A DNA stretch of 64,000 nt from Beta vulgaris subsp. vulgaris. Taxonomy: Eukaryota; Streptophyta; Magnoliopsida; Caryophyllales; Amaranthaceae. The position numbers were made by a program, and so were the translations under genes. Every line of letters begins with the position of its first letter. The first letter of the stretch is position 1. The stretch covers positions 17,098,109 to 17,162,108 of the forward strand of contig NC_079209.1 of the NCBI RefSeq assembly GCF_026745355.1. Reading direction: 5' to 3'. Positions 42,315 through 54,584 of the stretch are shown one piece after another. The notes beneath the pieces were generated by a model. It made no database searches. It had not been told where the DNA came from and worked only from the letters and a program-made list of their open reading frames with translations.

Positions 42315-45300
42315 TGGTGATCAAGACTCAAGAGTATGACAAATTACATATTTTTTATCACAAGCTTTAGTTATCATCTTTTTGGGGATATGCTTAAAAA
42401 TTCATACTTTATCTTCTTTTTCGGATATCTTTTTTTTCAAGGTTGGTGGTTGGATTGTTGGATAGTCATCTTGTTATCCTACTAATTGGTTGTTATCATG
42501 GAATAATAAGTGTCAAGTACTTAACTTTCGGGAATCATGGGATTATTATTCTTTAGGAAAAAAAGGTTAGCAAATTGTCATCAATTCTCTTCATTTCATA
42601 AATTTTTGTACAGAAACTTGTATGCAATGAGGGTATTGTATAAAATTGATTAAGTTGCAGCATATTATATACACTCGAAATAAATAATATCAACATAGTT
42701 ACTATTTAATTTTTAAATATTTTTTTATTGCTTAGTTTATTAGAGAAAATGGAGGAATATACTTTTGTAGTTGTGACTTGTGAAGGAGTGATAGAATTGG
42801 ATACAATTTCTTTTTTCATGTTTCCAATCACTCATATTTGTGGGATGAACCGTTGCATGCGTTTTTAATTAGCAAAGATGAAAGACCCTGTTAAAGTGAC
42901 ACATTTAACATGTATAATTAGTCAGGTTTTACGTCAGGTTTTTTGAAAAGGAAGAGGAATAATAAGGGAAATCTCATTCTAAAGAGCTTCCAAAAGAGTT
43001 TCGATCCTATGACCTTAAAGTTATTAGGTCAAATTTTTATTATTAAGCTATGCTTGGTGTCCTGTACATGCCTATAATTCTCTAGGTACATCTAGTATAC
43101 AATAGAATTTTAGGTATATTTGTATATGACATATATTAGTCATATATTTTTTTGGGCCCTCTCTTGGCCACCCGTGCTAAGATGAATAACCTTTAGGCTG
43201 CGGCTACTCACTCAGAGTCCCAACAAGCCCCAACCCCCCTCCCCAATAATATTGAAATTTGCTTCCACCAAAATTCGAACCTGGGTCTTCCATGTGGAAA
43301 ATAGGAAGCCATACCATTGTACCCAAGGATCCTTGGTATATATTAGTCATATATATTAATTGATAATATATACTTTTGACGTTGTTTGTACACTAGTTGT
43401 TGTGTATATCTTTCAAATTCCATGAATTTGGAATTACATAAAGAATTTGCCTTTGAACTTGTCTCCAAAAGGGGTAAGGTAGGGCTATGAAGTTGTGATT
43501 GAAAAGGTATATCACATATGAACTTGGCACTTGGCATGGACTTCAAACGTGGGCAACTTTGTGTGTTTAATTTTGGGCGGTTGAAAGGATATAATGGAAT
43601 TTGATGTGTGTTTCAACAACAATTTTTTAAAAATGTATATATTGTTTTATTATTTTGTCTTGTTGCTTAGGTGAATCATACCAATTGCTTGCTAATGCTG
43701 TTTTCTTTTCTTTGATCTTTTCTATAATGTGGTCTCTCAAAAGTTGCAAAGAAGCCTTTCTAGAAAAGTTCCACAGCGTGGCGCAGAGAGGAAGCTTAAT
43801 GATAGAGACACATTTGCTCCTTCCTCTTCACCTAGAGGTATGGTTATCGTTCTCCTGACTGTTTCTCTCTTTCGACTTATATTGTACTTTCAGACTATTC
43901 ACGCACTCTTCTTTGACCATACGTAAGTAAGAGCCGCTCTTTAAACAATAAAGAAATACTCGTAGTTATCCTCTATGTTTTTGTTGTTTGATATACTTTG
44001 ATGTTACATGTTCTTAAATCCTTTTTGATTGCCTAGTTTGATGTTACATGTTCTTAAATCCTTTTTGATTGCCTAGTTTGATGTTACATGGTAGTATTAT
44101 TAATTAACAAGATTGTTATCAACATACTTATCCTTTGAGCATCCTCTGCTTAAGCAACTTCCAATGTGGGCCTGAGACGTGATTAGTCGTCACTCCAAAC
44201 TTTTTTTTAAGAAAAAAAAAATCAAGTGGGGATACACTTTGATTTGAATATGTTAAAGTAGATGTTGTGATCTGTAGTAGTATATAAAATGTAAATTTTT
44301 CTTGATAATTTTGGCCTAAAGACTAGAGGTTCATTATATTACCTCCTCAGTCCTATATCTATCATCGTATAATCATTTTAGGGTGTCAATAAATTGTATC
44401 TCCTTTCTCTAATTTTCTAAGTTAAAATAATTCTCTTTATCGGATTAACAGTTTTATATCTCAAATTGTATAATTAATCTTGTGGAGTCGAACAATTTTT
44501 TTCTTAATGAACTATGGGATGGAGGTTGTATATATGATCATAGAATTCAATTTTTAGCAAGAGAAGTATATATTATATAAATTAACGAAAATTTCCAAAG
44601 AAAGTTAGAATTAGAGGAAGTATTCAATTGAAGAATGTTTGCAACAGCTGCGTAGCATAATCTGGCTCTTGGGCGCAACAGATGGTATTTTAAAATTGCT
44701 AATGCTCCGGTTTAAGAGGAGTCTTGTTGCTGTAATAGCTAGCCTATTCATTGCCTCAACAACAAAAAGAAACTAAAAAAATAAATAAAATAGATAATAG
44801 ATAACTAGTTTTATTCAGCAACTTGCCTTATCAGCAATTATAAAATTTGAGTTCTGGCAAGTCTCTTAACTTCTCAGCTGTTGACAGTTCACCTTGTTTA
44901 GATGAGAAGACTTTAAATTAGCATACTTAATTAGTTGGAATTTTGGGAATGTTCCACTGATTAGTAGCACTAATGCATTAGGTAAAGAATTACTAATTAG
45001 ACAGTTCAACCCATGATCGTATTACTGTTGGCACTGATTATTATCATCATCATTATCGTCATAATATCATTATCATTGTCATTATCATCATCATTGTTGT
45101 TGATGAATCTGCTGTTGTCTGTTTCAGCACGTAACGGAAGTATGTAAACAACTACTAAACACACACAACTCATCAATTGATTCTCAGAAATTTTGTACTG
45201 AGTTCACATTGCACATCACTTTCTGTAGTGGTTAAGCCACTTTTGTGCTCAATCGAGATTGGAGATTATCACAGTATTTGGTGGGCGAGTTACTCAAATA

Positions 45301-46733
45301 AGATAGTCATTAAGAACAAACTTTTGGTACATAGAATAGAAGAGATCAAGGAAAGTGAAGTAGAGAGGAAAAAAAACAAGAGGAGGTTCTAAATGTTGCA
45401 GTTTCATAATAAAAAAAACAGAACAACATATTAGTATTTCTCCGTTAGAATTTTGATGGGTAAAATATAAGATCTTGCTTAGCATCAAAGAAAAAAATTT
45501 AATAAAAAATGCAAAATTCTTGATCTTATTCCCTTGTGCGCTGATCTTAATAATGTTACATGAAGCTTCAGCTGATTTGCATGATGTGCAGTTTATCCAC
45601 ACAATTGTTGTACTTTTAAAAGGGAAAATATATATGAGAATATGTGATTCTAAACCACTTGCTCTATGTTGTTGTATGCGTTATGTCAAAATTGACCTTC
45701 GGATAACCAATGCTGGCCCATATCATATAAGTGAATGTGAGGTCCATGACTGTAGCCTAAAATGAGCATCCACATCAGTTCAATCATACAAATTTCATAT
45801 GCATGTTTTTCTTTTCAGAGTCGACTTTATTATTTCGATTATCTTGATAAATGTGCATAAAAGGACATTTATATCATACTTCTATTGTATATATGATCAA
45901 TAGTGTACCAGCAATGTGATGAATGTGTTGTGCACTTCTGAGGGAACATTGAAGAATGGAAATTTAATTATGAATGCCATATTTTGCCGAACACTGAATA
46001 ATTTCATGTTAAATCTGCAGCTGCTCAAGTTGTAAGCACGCCAGAAAAGTGTCTTTCCCCTACTACACTACCATTGGCGTCCCAAGATCACACCATGAAC
46101 AACCACCAACAACTTCCGCAGCATCAAATCACCATCAAAACAGGTGGCATCAATACTATAGCAGATGGTAAATGGGGAAGGAGGTCTAGTTTCAAGCGCC
46201 CTGCACACTCTTGGTTTTCTGACCCGAAAAGAATCCTCCTGTTCTTCGCCACCCTGTAAGTCCGCGGTGATCTACATTACTTGTTCATTATCATTGTAGA
46301 ATGCAAAAACAAAGAGTCAATTTTTGTTGTCCATTTGCTATATTAACATGTCATATCGGTACCTCAGTTATTGAAGTTTCAAAACCAAAAATACAAACTG
46401 ACAATGATATTGAACATGCTTTTTGACTTTAAAAAACTCAGAAATTAGACTTACCACAATGCTAAGTAGAAGTCTTCTAGTGGTTTTTAGGATGTTTTAT
46501 TGGATAGTACCCTTACTTGGAAGGTTTTATAGTTTATTTATTTTGTATTCTATGTTGATTAAATTTATTTTTTAATGGTGGTAGACTCCATCAAAATAGA
46601 GAACAAAACTTCCTTCTAACGTGATACCCTCAATTATTTCAACAGGTCAAGTATCGGAACAATGTTTCTCATTTACTTCACACTGTCGATTAGTAAGGCT
46701 GATGATAAGGAGGGTGTTATAGACTGGCAGTAA
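41916..46733 (+). CDS. Spliced gene for a single-pass membrane protein of unknown function, about 214 residues
   Basis: Proposed exons: 41916-41918 (ATG alone, then donor GTAAGC), 42053-42265, 43744-43837, an optional micro-exon 45128-45139, 46021-46255 and 46646-46733 (stop TAA at 46731). All junctions are GT-AG and phases agree (0, 0, 1, 1, 2). The protein starts MESKSDIFGKNFGLQ and has a basic Ser/Arg stretch (LQRSLSRKVPQRGAERK) and a polar His/Gln-rich middle. Before the tail is WGRRSSFKRPAHSWFSDPKR, then one hydrophobic segment (ILLFFATLSSIGTMFLIYF) near residues 180-200 and the end DDKEGVIDWQ. That layout suggests a C-terminally anchored or type II membrane protein. It resembles a plant-specific uncharacterised family, but I cannot name it. 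The first exon encodes only Met, which is unusual but is supported by splice signals and frame. Without the micro-exon it would be 210 residues. Confidence 0.72.
43131..43354 (-). mobile_element. tRNA-derived SINE in intron 2, with 17-bp target duplication
   Basis: The SINE body is 43148-43337, minus strand. Its head (read from 43337) includes an A-box-like GGGTACAATGGTATGG and the B-box-like GGTTCGAAT, and the tail ends in an A-rich run. The direct repeat ATATATTAGTCATATAT at 43131-43147 and 43338-43354 is a 17-bp target duplication typical of LINE-dependent retroposition. Confidence 0.88.
43997..44091 (+). repeat. 40-bp tandem duplication in intron 3
   Basis: Two identical units starting TTTGATGTTACATG at 43997 and 44037, plus the first 14 bases of a third. 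Confidence 0.95.
44342..44526. mobile_element. Probable Stowaway-like MITE in the host-gene intron
   Basis: CCTCCTCAGTCCTATAT at the left and ACTATGGGATGGAGG at the right are roughly inverted with TA nearby. Length about 185 bp. Confidence 0.5.
45128..45139 (+). CDS. Candidate 12-nt micro-exon of the host gene
   Basis: CACGTAACGGAA is bracketed by TTTCAG and GTATGT, both strong plant splice signals. It would add ARNG and keeps the phase, so inclusion or skipping are both compatible with the frame. Not proven. Confidence 0.45.
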
Positions 46734-47290
46734 CCACCCAACCCAACACAATATGATCACAGAATCAATTTAGTCAAGTATTTTCAGAGGAATATATCTT
46801 TTTAGACACCCCAGAAAAGGAGGTTGTAAGAAGCAAAGAGATTGTACAGGGAATCGTCATAGCGGCGAAACATGGGAGAAGTTTCGCCGCCTTTTTAGTT
46901 AAGCGTGGTGTAGGTTCCAGTTAAACAGATGGGCTGCTGGGAGCTGCAGAGAGTTATACAGCAAAGAATAGCACTATTAAAGTTGATATGTTAGTGAAGA
47001 AAACAAAAACAAAAGAAAAAGGAAAGAAATTTGAGGTCTTTTTTTTTTTTTTTTTATTGTATAGGTTTGGTTTATGCTTCTTCCTACATACAAAAAGATG
47101 AGATAGAGTCATAGAGAATATTCAGAAAGCTTTTGTAACTTTTGCTTTTTCTGATTTTATCAGTTCCATTAATCTCCCTTGAGCTTTAATTCTTGTACTT
47201 TTGGTTGTTTATTAACCGCACTAAAATGGCTTTTTGATGTGTGTGGGTTTCATGTGAGGGTGTAAAGGAATAAATTTTATTGCTTGTAAC
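46734..47290 (+). other. Probable 3' untranslated region with AATAAA signal
   Basis: Non-coding sequence after the stop, with a poly-T run near 47040-47056 and a polyadenylation-like AATAAA at 47269-47274, about 20-40 bp before a plausible end. Confidence 0.55.
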
Positions 47291-48161
47291 AAGAAATTCC
47301 TCCATTGTGCTCGTGCGTTTTAGGTGCATATTGCGTTAGGCGTTTGCTTCTTTTTGTCTGTTTGGTGTGGATTTGGTGGGGTTGTGTGTGTGTGTGTGTG
47401 TGTAATTTACTACATTATCAATGTTGAGTACAAGCTAGTCGATTCTTTTCACTAAATTATGCCGCTCAACATTGGTGCTTGTAAAAGCATCATTATTTAT
47501 GTACTTGTATGTTTAACCGCAACTTATACACATCTGGCCACGGGTAAGGGGAAGTGGCTTTGTGCTTCCATTTAAGCTTTTGGTTGGTCCTTGTCTGGGA
47601 GTTTGGGATTTATCGGGAGAAAGGTGTATAATTTTCGTTAGAAATTCAAGTTCATGATTCATAGTGATATCCTACAAGACTAATATTTGATCAAGTTATA
47701 TTGTGTCTTATTGTTCTTTAATATCGATTGATGAGTTTCATTATATAAACGATATAATAAAGATTATTTCCTTGCTCATTTAAAGGGATTCTAAATGAGC
47801 TGGAAAATAATATACTACCAAGCAAGACCCATGTTTTGTGGTGTTGGCTTTTGCTTTTGCGGGTATTTAATATATCGGCTTGTGATTCGATCCGAAAAAA
47901 TTGGATTTTTGCTACCCGCAAAAAAAGAATATGAATTTATGATTTCAAAAATTCCAGACAATAGAAGTATACAAATTTTGAAAATTCGAATAGTTTAATT
48001 TATTAAACATAACTAAAGAAAGAGTGCAAATATCAAATTATAGTACTTTGTTGACGATTAAGAGTACTGAACATCCCATTGTTTCAATGAAAACAAAAAA
48101 AAAGAGAGTGGCAATACCAAATTATAAATCTTTATAATTTGTTTGAAAGTAGTATAGTGAG
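47291..48161. other. Intergenic stretch with a TG microsatellite
   Basis: (TG)n at about 47382-47402; otherwise no gene recognised. Confidence 0.5.
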
Positions 48162-48600
48162 TGTTTCTGCATATAAACTGGCAAAGATGATGCTAGTGTT
48201 GAGAGTGTTGAAATCCCGAGAAGATCTGAAGTGGCGAGAAAGCCCCTCCGACCTTCAATTCAGTGGAGATTTAGGTAGAGAGAGAAAGTGAATTAATGTA
48301 GAGAGAGATGCTTTAGTTTTTGTAGGTGAGAAGTCCATACCTTTGAGTGATGAGACAACTCCTATTTATAGAGGATGGGACCTTCAATAAATGAGGGAAT
48401 TTTCGTCAGCTCCATGTAGTGGAGGATTATCTCCCCTTAATGCAGGGGCATTTTAGCAATATCACCATAGATGGATCAGTCCAATAAATGGGTCCAAGCA
48501 ATCAGCCCCACACCAAGTAATCAAGCACGGGGATTAATATTGTTTTTCTTGAGGTTAAATGATGCCTTGAGTTAGCTATCTAGCGCTAGGACTAACCAAG
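48162..48600 (-). repeat. Left LTR region of the gypsy-like complex
   Basis: Starts TGTTTCTGC. A minus-strand TATA-like CTATAAATAGG lies near 48362-48374. The right edge is uncertain; a GGGGGCAATGCCCCC hairpin near 48640 is just beyond. Confidence 0.5.
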
Positions 48601-49740
48601 CACCGGGATTCAGGGGTGAAATGCCTTGGTTGGGGTTAGGGGGCAATGCCCCCAAACTTTTTCGAGGTATAGGCCCCTACAACAGGGGGTGCCCTTGTAT
48701 ACTAGCCGAGAGTGCGTGCTTAACACTATCGGTGAACTTTTATGAGCCTACTGGAAAACACCCGAGCCTCGCGTCTAAAATCCAGTCCTTTATCCGCACA
48801 CCATTGGGCGCTAGACCGAGGGTAGATCCCGAGCGTAGAAGGTGTCTTCATTGTGTGTTAGGCGCACATGCACCGCGCGACAAGCAGGAACTTGCGCCTG
48901 ACGCACGACGCTCGCTCGGGGAAATTGATGATTGACTACTTAACTCCCGAGTTGGGAAGGTGATTTTCCAAGACACAAGTGCGTGAGGCTCGGAGTACTA
49001 CGCGGGATGCGGGGCTTCGTGAATGACGCACTACAATGTGCTCGGCGCACCTAATACTTGGCGACTGAACTCCCAAGCCGGGAAGGTGATTTTCTCCACA
49101 CACAGTGCGTGAAGCTCGGGATACTGCGCGGGACACGAGGATTTGAGACCGACGCACTACAATCTGATCGGCGCAGCTGATGCTTGACCAAGGGTCACTT
49201 CCCTAGTCGATGATGTCACGAGAAGTTCATGGAAACTCTCCCGGCCTGGGGATGTTGAATCCCGAGTCCATGATTTTACGAGGGGTTGATGGAAGCTCTC
49301 CCGACCCGAGGATGTTGAATCCTGACTCTGAGACGTTAAGCTCGGCTCACTCTTGGCGTGAAGCACGCACGGGCATAGCATAGGCCGCAAGGCTCATTCG
49401 ATTGACACACGCTTGTGCGTCAGACACACGATATGGGAAGTTCTCCTGCTGGCCGAGGATGTCACTCCCGACCCGAGTAGCTCTTGCTCCCTAGTCTGTT
49501 GGTGTTATTTGGCTATGTTAGGGGATCATTAACCCGATGTTGTCTATGTGTCAGGCGCCATTTGAAAGGGTTCTTTCTCTTTGCCCGAGTTGGTTCTTTA
49601 GACTGAGGGGGGTCATCACCTAGCCGAGTACGTGCAAATAAGTGATACTAAGCCATTTTTTGGCTACATGAGCGGAGCACACCTTTTATGAGCAAGGAGG
49701 TGCTAATGAAAGAGTTTCTCTCGACTCGGGGGGTAATACT
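48601..49740. other. Non-coding interior with CGAGTCGGGA-type repeats
   Basis: GC-richer sequence with recurrent ACTCCCGAGTTGGGAAGGTGATTTTC-like blocks (about 48940-49100), paired GATGTTGAATCCCGA segments near 49250 and 49310, and TAAGCCATTTTTTGGCTA hairpin motifs near 49650 like those in 57-62.6 kb. No protein domain is recognisable. Confidence 0.6.
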
Positions 49741-50020
49741 AGTTCTCACAACGTTTGGTGGTGTGATGTGTTTTGATAGATAACTTTCATCTTTTCGAAA
49801 TCGCGATATAATGTTTTTGAAGATGCCAAAGGGGGAAAGAGAAAGGCAATAAGAGTAAATAATCTCTAGTCATGATTCATGTTCTCAAGTTGTTTTTCTC
49901 TTAGTTAAAAAATAATATAAAAAGTCTAAATTTAGCTTAGTTGAATTACTTTGTTAAAAGAGTTTTATATGACTTATTTAAATTACATATTATATTGTAT
50001 ATGCCTTTGTTGCCATCTTC

Positions 50021-50960
50021 AAAAAGGGGGAAATTGTTGACCCTTGAGTTTTGAAGATGACTTAACCATAAAATACATATTGTATTTTATTTATATTATT
50101 GCTAGGTAATTCATTCTCGAGCAAAGAGAATACTTGATCGAAGATTCAAGATTAAAATGGAGAATTAATCAAAGATCGAAGTGAAGATGTTCGAATGATG
50201 ATGTATCAAGCTTGGAGCGGAGATTAGAATACATTAGGGTGTATTTAATATCTTCTTGTTAAGGTTGAGTGAGAGCTCAATTTAGTTTATGTTGAATTTT
50301 CTAATGGAACTTGGTTCTGTTCCCATGACGAGAACATACACTAGCACAGTCAGGAACAAGGTTAAGAAACAGACTTAGAAACGTCTTAAGGAACCCCTAA
50401 TATTTTCTAAGTGGTGCGCCTAACATTATTTGTGCGCCCAACTAGTTAGTTAGGAGTTCTAGGTTAGTTTTGACTAGATCCACTATTTTAGGGAGTTTGT
50501 TATTAGTTTGTTAGGAAAAGATTTAAAATGATTTTTTGTTTTAATTAGGATAAATATCAAACCTTTTAAATCTTATCTTTTTTTATTTTAATTAAACTAA
50601 AAGATTTTGTTTTCAAAATTAAATATAATTTACGACTATAAAAAGATTTTATTTTTAAATATAAAAATGATTTTTGGTTTTAATTAACTTATTTATAAAA
50701 TTATTTTCCTAAAAACTATTTAAAGTAAATGTTTTAATTACTCCCCAAGAAATTAGTTATCATGCCTAAACACTACTGCTACACATTTGTAGTTAGTGGT
50801 TAGTGGGCTTAGTTAATTACTTACCAAGTCTTAATTAATTTAATAAGATTAATTATTCCCCAAGTATTTAAAAATCACGTAATACTTACTGCCTCTTATT
50901 CTTAAGTCAAGTAGTGAGGTGAGTGGGTTAATTATTTCTAAACTAATTAATTAATTAATT
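50021..50960 (+). mobile_element. Polypurine tract and probable LTR in plus orientation
   Basis: AAAAAGGGGGAAA (50021-50033) directly precedes TGTTGACCCTTGAG, the arrangement of a Sirevirus-like polypurine tract and LTR start. A second purine tract CAAAGGGGGAAAGAGAAAGG lies near 49828. The segment after 50035 is AT-rich and non-coding to about 50960; its CA end was not fixed. The orientation is opposite to the adjacent copia genes. Confidence 0.45.
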
Positions 50961-50999
50961 CATCATTGCCTTCGAGTGACCCATTACCAATGTAAACCA

Positions 51000-53900
51000 A
51001 TAATCCAACCGTCGTGCATGAGCTAAGGTATAAGGAGCACCAATGGTAGGGTTTTGGGATAAAGAAGGTGAGGTTTTACGTGGGTTGGTTTCGACAGGTT
51101 GTTCCTTAGGATTAGGAACAATAGGTTGTTCCTTTGAGATGGGAACAGGTGCAGGTTTCTGTCTTTGGGAACAGGAGATGGAAGTGATTTGGAAGGAGTA
51201 GGACTTGGAGTGTTTTGTGGTTTTGAAGGAGGTGGAGAGGCAGCTTTAGGTGGAGATGAAGTGGTAGGGGGAATAATGTTCATAGGAACAGGAAATTGTT
51301 CCCTAAATGAAGGAAAGCAAGCATCATAGGCTTCTTTGGCAATCACTCGAACTTCTTTGTAACACCCCCAAATTTCTCTCTTTTTAAAAATATATTTTAA
51401 TATAAACTCCTTGAGAAACTTGAGAGTATTACCGCCACGTGATAACGTTAAAGGCTTTAATACTAACTACTACCTGAACTTGGAACTAATGCAGCGGAAA
51501 TAACTGAACTAGCTTCTCTTTATTAATATAAACTTTATTGTACAACTATATAACGATGGAAATAAATAAAATAAAATAACAACTCCTTGACTAATTATGA
51601 TTCCTCACTAGCTCCCCCATATGAAGTATGCATCATATCAACCTGTAAATTCTGCTCACCAAAAGGGTCATCACAGGGACAAAGCCATAAAACAAAACAA
51701 AACAAAAGCGTGTCAGTAACAATACTGAGTACATGCATATGCGGAATATTAAACACTTTATTTAATTAATCCTTTGAAATATATAATTTCGAAAAACCTT
51801 TCTGGATACTTGATAATACTTGTATAATATAAAGTATATAACTTTGATAAAAATCCTTTTTCCTTGCCTAGGTACCTTGCCTAAAGTGTGCACGCCCCCC
51901 AAGTTTAGTATTCCTTAACGAGTCTATTACGAGGGGAACTACCTTGTCCACATGACTTATACAAAAAGTACATGGGTAAATAATATAATAGCTACCGTTC
52001 TTGCTAATAAATAACAAGCCGTGGCCTCTTTATAAATTGTGATCATAAAAGATCATATAACTAATAAAAATCCTTCTGAAATAATCCTCCTTTAAAAAGA
52101 ATAATAATTCTTATATAAAACTTTAGCCATATAAAGGCATAAATAAAATAACTTGCTTAAGGGTTAACCTTTAAAAAATAATAATAGTTCAAAAATGCTC
52201 CTTTTTAAATATATAAACATGAATCAAAAGATCAAACTCCTTCTAAAATATTTGAATATAAATCCAACGATCAAACTTTATAAATATATTAAACAAAAGA
52301 CATAACTCAAAGTTCATAAATAAAATTTATAAACATACAAACATGTTCATATAAAACAGGTGTAGTTCATAATAAAACTCATAAAAACATATATTTCAAT
52401 CCAAAATATTTTACTAAAAACATGATACTACACTTGCAAAACAATTATTAAAGATCTACAAATACACGCACCTTGAAAATTAATAAGTACTAAGGAGAAA
52501 CAGAAAGGTAGGCTAAGAGGGAGAGAAAATTTAAACTTGAGAAAAGAGATTTATTTCTCAAATTTGGTGTGAAGACTATATGATGGGTGGAGACCCCTAT
52601 TTATACTAGTTGGAAAAGTAGAATCGGAATACGATTAAGAAACTAAAAGATAAGTTTAGGGAAAAAGATAAACTAATCTAGCTAAGATATATCTAATATT
52701 TATGATTATCCAACTAAAATTAGGAAAAGATAGAAATTACCCGATAATACGTAGTTATAGAGGATAAAATACTAAAAGATAAATTAAAAGAAAAGATTAC
52801 AAAAGTTTGATAAACATGTAAACTCACTGGCGTGAGTTATGAGATTGTCATCGAAATTTTTTTTTTCTTTTTCTTTTTTTTTCATTAAAATATTTTTCCT
52901 TTTTTTTTCAAACCTTTTTGGATTTTCTTTAATATACCTTTGAAAATTTTGTTACTAAATTACTTGGATTTTAAAACTAATAAACTTAGGCCCAACATCT
53001 ATTTGGACTACAATTTATTTTAAATACTCAAAATATTTCTAAAAACCTCTTTTAAAAGCCTTTTAAATATATAAAAAGTCTTTTTAAAAACCAAAACTTT
53101 TCTATAAATATAAAAATTAACTTACTAAAAATACGGAGTATTACATTCATCATCATCAATACTATCTTCCTCATCATGCACAAGAGAATGAGAGTTTAAT
53201 ACTTTCTTGTTACGAACTCTTTGACTCCTTCGGGAAGCTCTGAAAACCGGTTTCTCCAACTCTTCCATTTCAACCACCTTCTTTCCTTTTTCCTTTGCTC
53301 TTTCGTCTCTTTGTTTTTCTTTTTTCTAATTTTTCAGTTTTTCTTTTTCTTTTTCAATTTTCTCAGTTTTCTTTTCTTTTTCCTTCTCTACCTCAATTTC
53401 TGTTTCTTCATCCTCTTCTTCATCACATTCATCTTTTTCCTCATCATCATCCACATTAGCTCTTCCTTTTATCACATCACCATTCACAATACACACCAGC
53501 ACCCGTCACAGGAACACCGAACAGATCTCCCAAAAATTCGGCATTAAAATCAATTTGGGTTTCTCTAACAAGAGTAGAACAATTTGCTTCTTCATCAATT
53601 GAAAAGTTATCACAAAATTCATCCATAAGTTTGGGAACTAGACATTGTCCATTACAATTTTTAAAGAGGTGTTCCCAACCTTGAAATTTAATCAATTCAA
53701 GCAATTGTTCAAAATTGACCCTTCTACACCAAGTAGTATCAATACATAAACCAAGAAATACCAAGATGTGGCTGATTTCTTTTTCACGATCTTAGTTGTT
53801 CCTCTCACAGGAACAACCGATTCCCCCTCAATCTTTGCATGCGATTCCTCGACTTCCATTTCCCAAGTTTCTCCAGTTTGCTTCCTCTTTCTCAAGATCC

Positions 53901-54018
53901 GTTTTGGTGGACTTGGTGAGATATCCATGGGAGTTGGAGATTCGGTGTGTGTGGAACAGGGAGAGGGTTTTTCGGGTTTTTGGTTAGTGAAAGAGTGAGG
54001 AGTTTTTGTGATGTTCAT
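51000..54018 (-). pseudogene. Sirevirus-type envelope-like ORF remnant, split by a solo LTR
   Basis: Downstream of copia RNase H on the same strand lies a long ORF remnant. Positions 54018-53760 encode a Pro/Ser/Lys-rich N-terminus. Positions 53764-53477, after a frameshift, encode a globular part with QGWEHLFKNCNGQCLVPKLM and STLVRETQIDFNAEFLGDLF, similar to the plant transposon-associated domain found in such ORFs. Then comes an acidic/basic Glu-Lys-rich stretch (53470-53150). After the inserted LTR (51358-53145), 51357-51023 continues with EAYDACFPSF and a Pro-rich tail. A third ORF after pol is characteristic of the SIRE/Sirevirus copia lineage, where it is called envelope-like; its role is unproven. 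Frameshifts and the insertion make it non-functional. Confidence 0.7.
51358..53145. mobile_element. Solo LTR, Tekay/Del-like (copy B)
   Basis: Begins TGTAACACCCCCAAATTTC and ends AAAATACGGAGTATTACA. The flanks TTCTT (51353-51357) and TTCAT (53146-53150) agree at four of five positions. Closely related to copy A (4411-5929), with extra sequence around 52030-52330. It inserted into the envelope-like ORF. Confidence 0.85.
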
Positions 54019-54584
54019 GTTTGTGAAAAGGGGTTCGATTTTATTTGAGATGAAGAGGTGTAAATTTTAGTTTAGTGGGAAAGCTTGGGAGTGATTAATG
54101 GAGGAAGATGAAAAGTAAAATAAAATTATTTAACCGTGTATAAAGAAATTAAAGATAATATTTCCCAACTAATTCGAGAGATACTAGGAAAGAATAAAGG
54201 AATTAAGATCAGATTTTCAGGAAAAAAAATCTGAACAAAATATTTTTGGATTTTTATTTTGAATTTCGAAAATTTAAAAGAAGTCCTAGATTTAATAAGC
54301 TGGGAGCAGCGTTTGGGAACAACGAATGGGAATAACAAATTTTGCTACTTTGGAACGCAATTCATCCTTTAATCCCTTGTTAACTCTTAAGGCATAGAAT
54401 TGCCTTATGAACATTAAGGGGAATATTATTGGACCTTGGTGAGCAATTTTCAGACAGTTTCACTTATACATATGAATTGATCATATAAAAATTGTGATAC
54501 ATTTAAACGAATAAAAACATCAAATTTATTTCATACATACATAATGCCAAAGAGTCAAACCAATAGGGAGAAAAATTATAGCAA

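Noticed and set aside
48621..49390. Open frames of 73-104 codons on both strands near 49 kb
   Set aside because: They cover repeated CCCGAGTTGGGA-type blocks; no domain and no conserved frame between blocks.
53221..53547. Plus-strand Phe-rich frame
   Set aside because: Antisense of the Glu/Lys-rich part of the envelope-like ORF.
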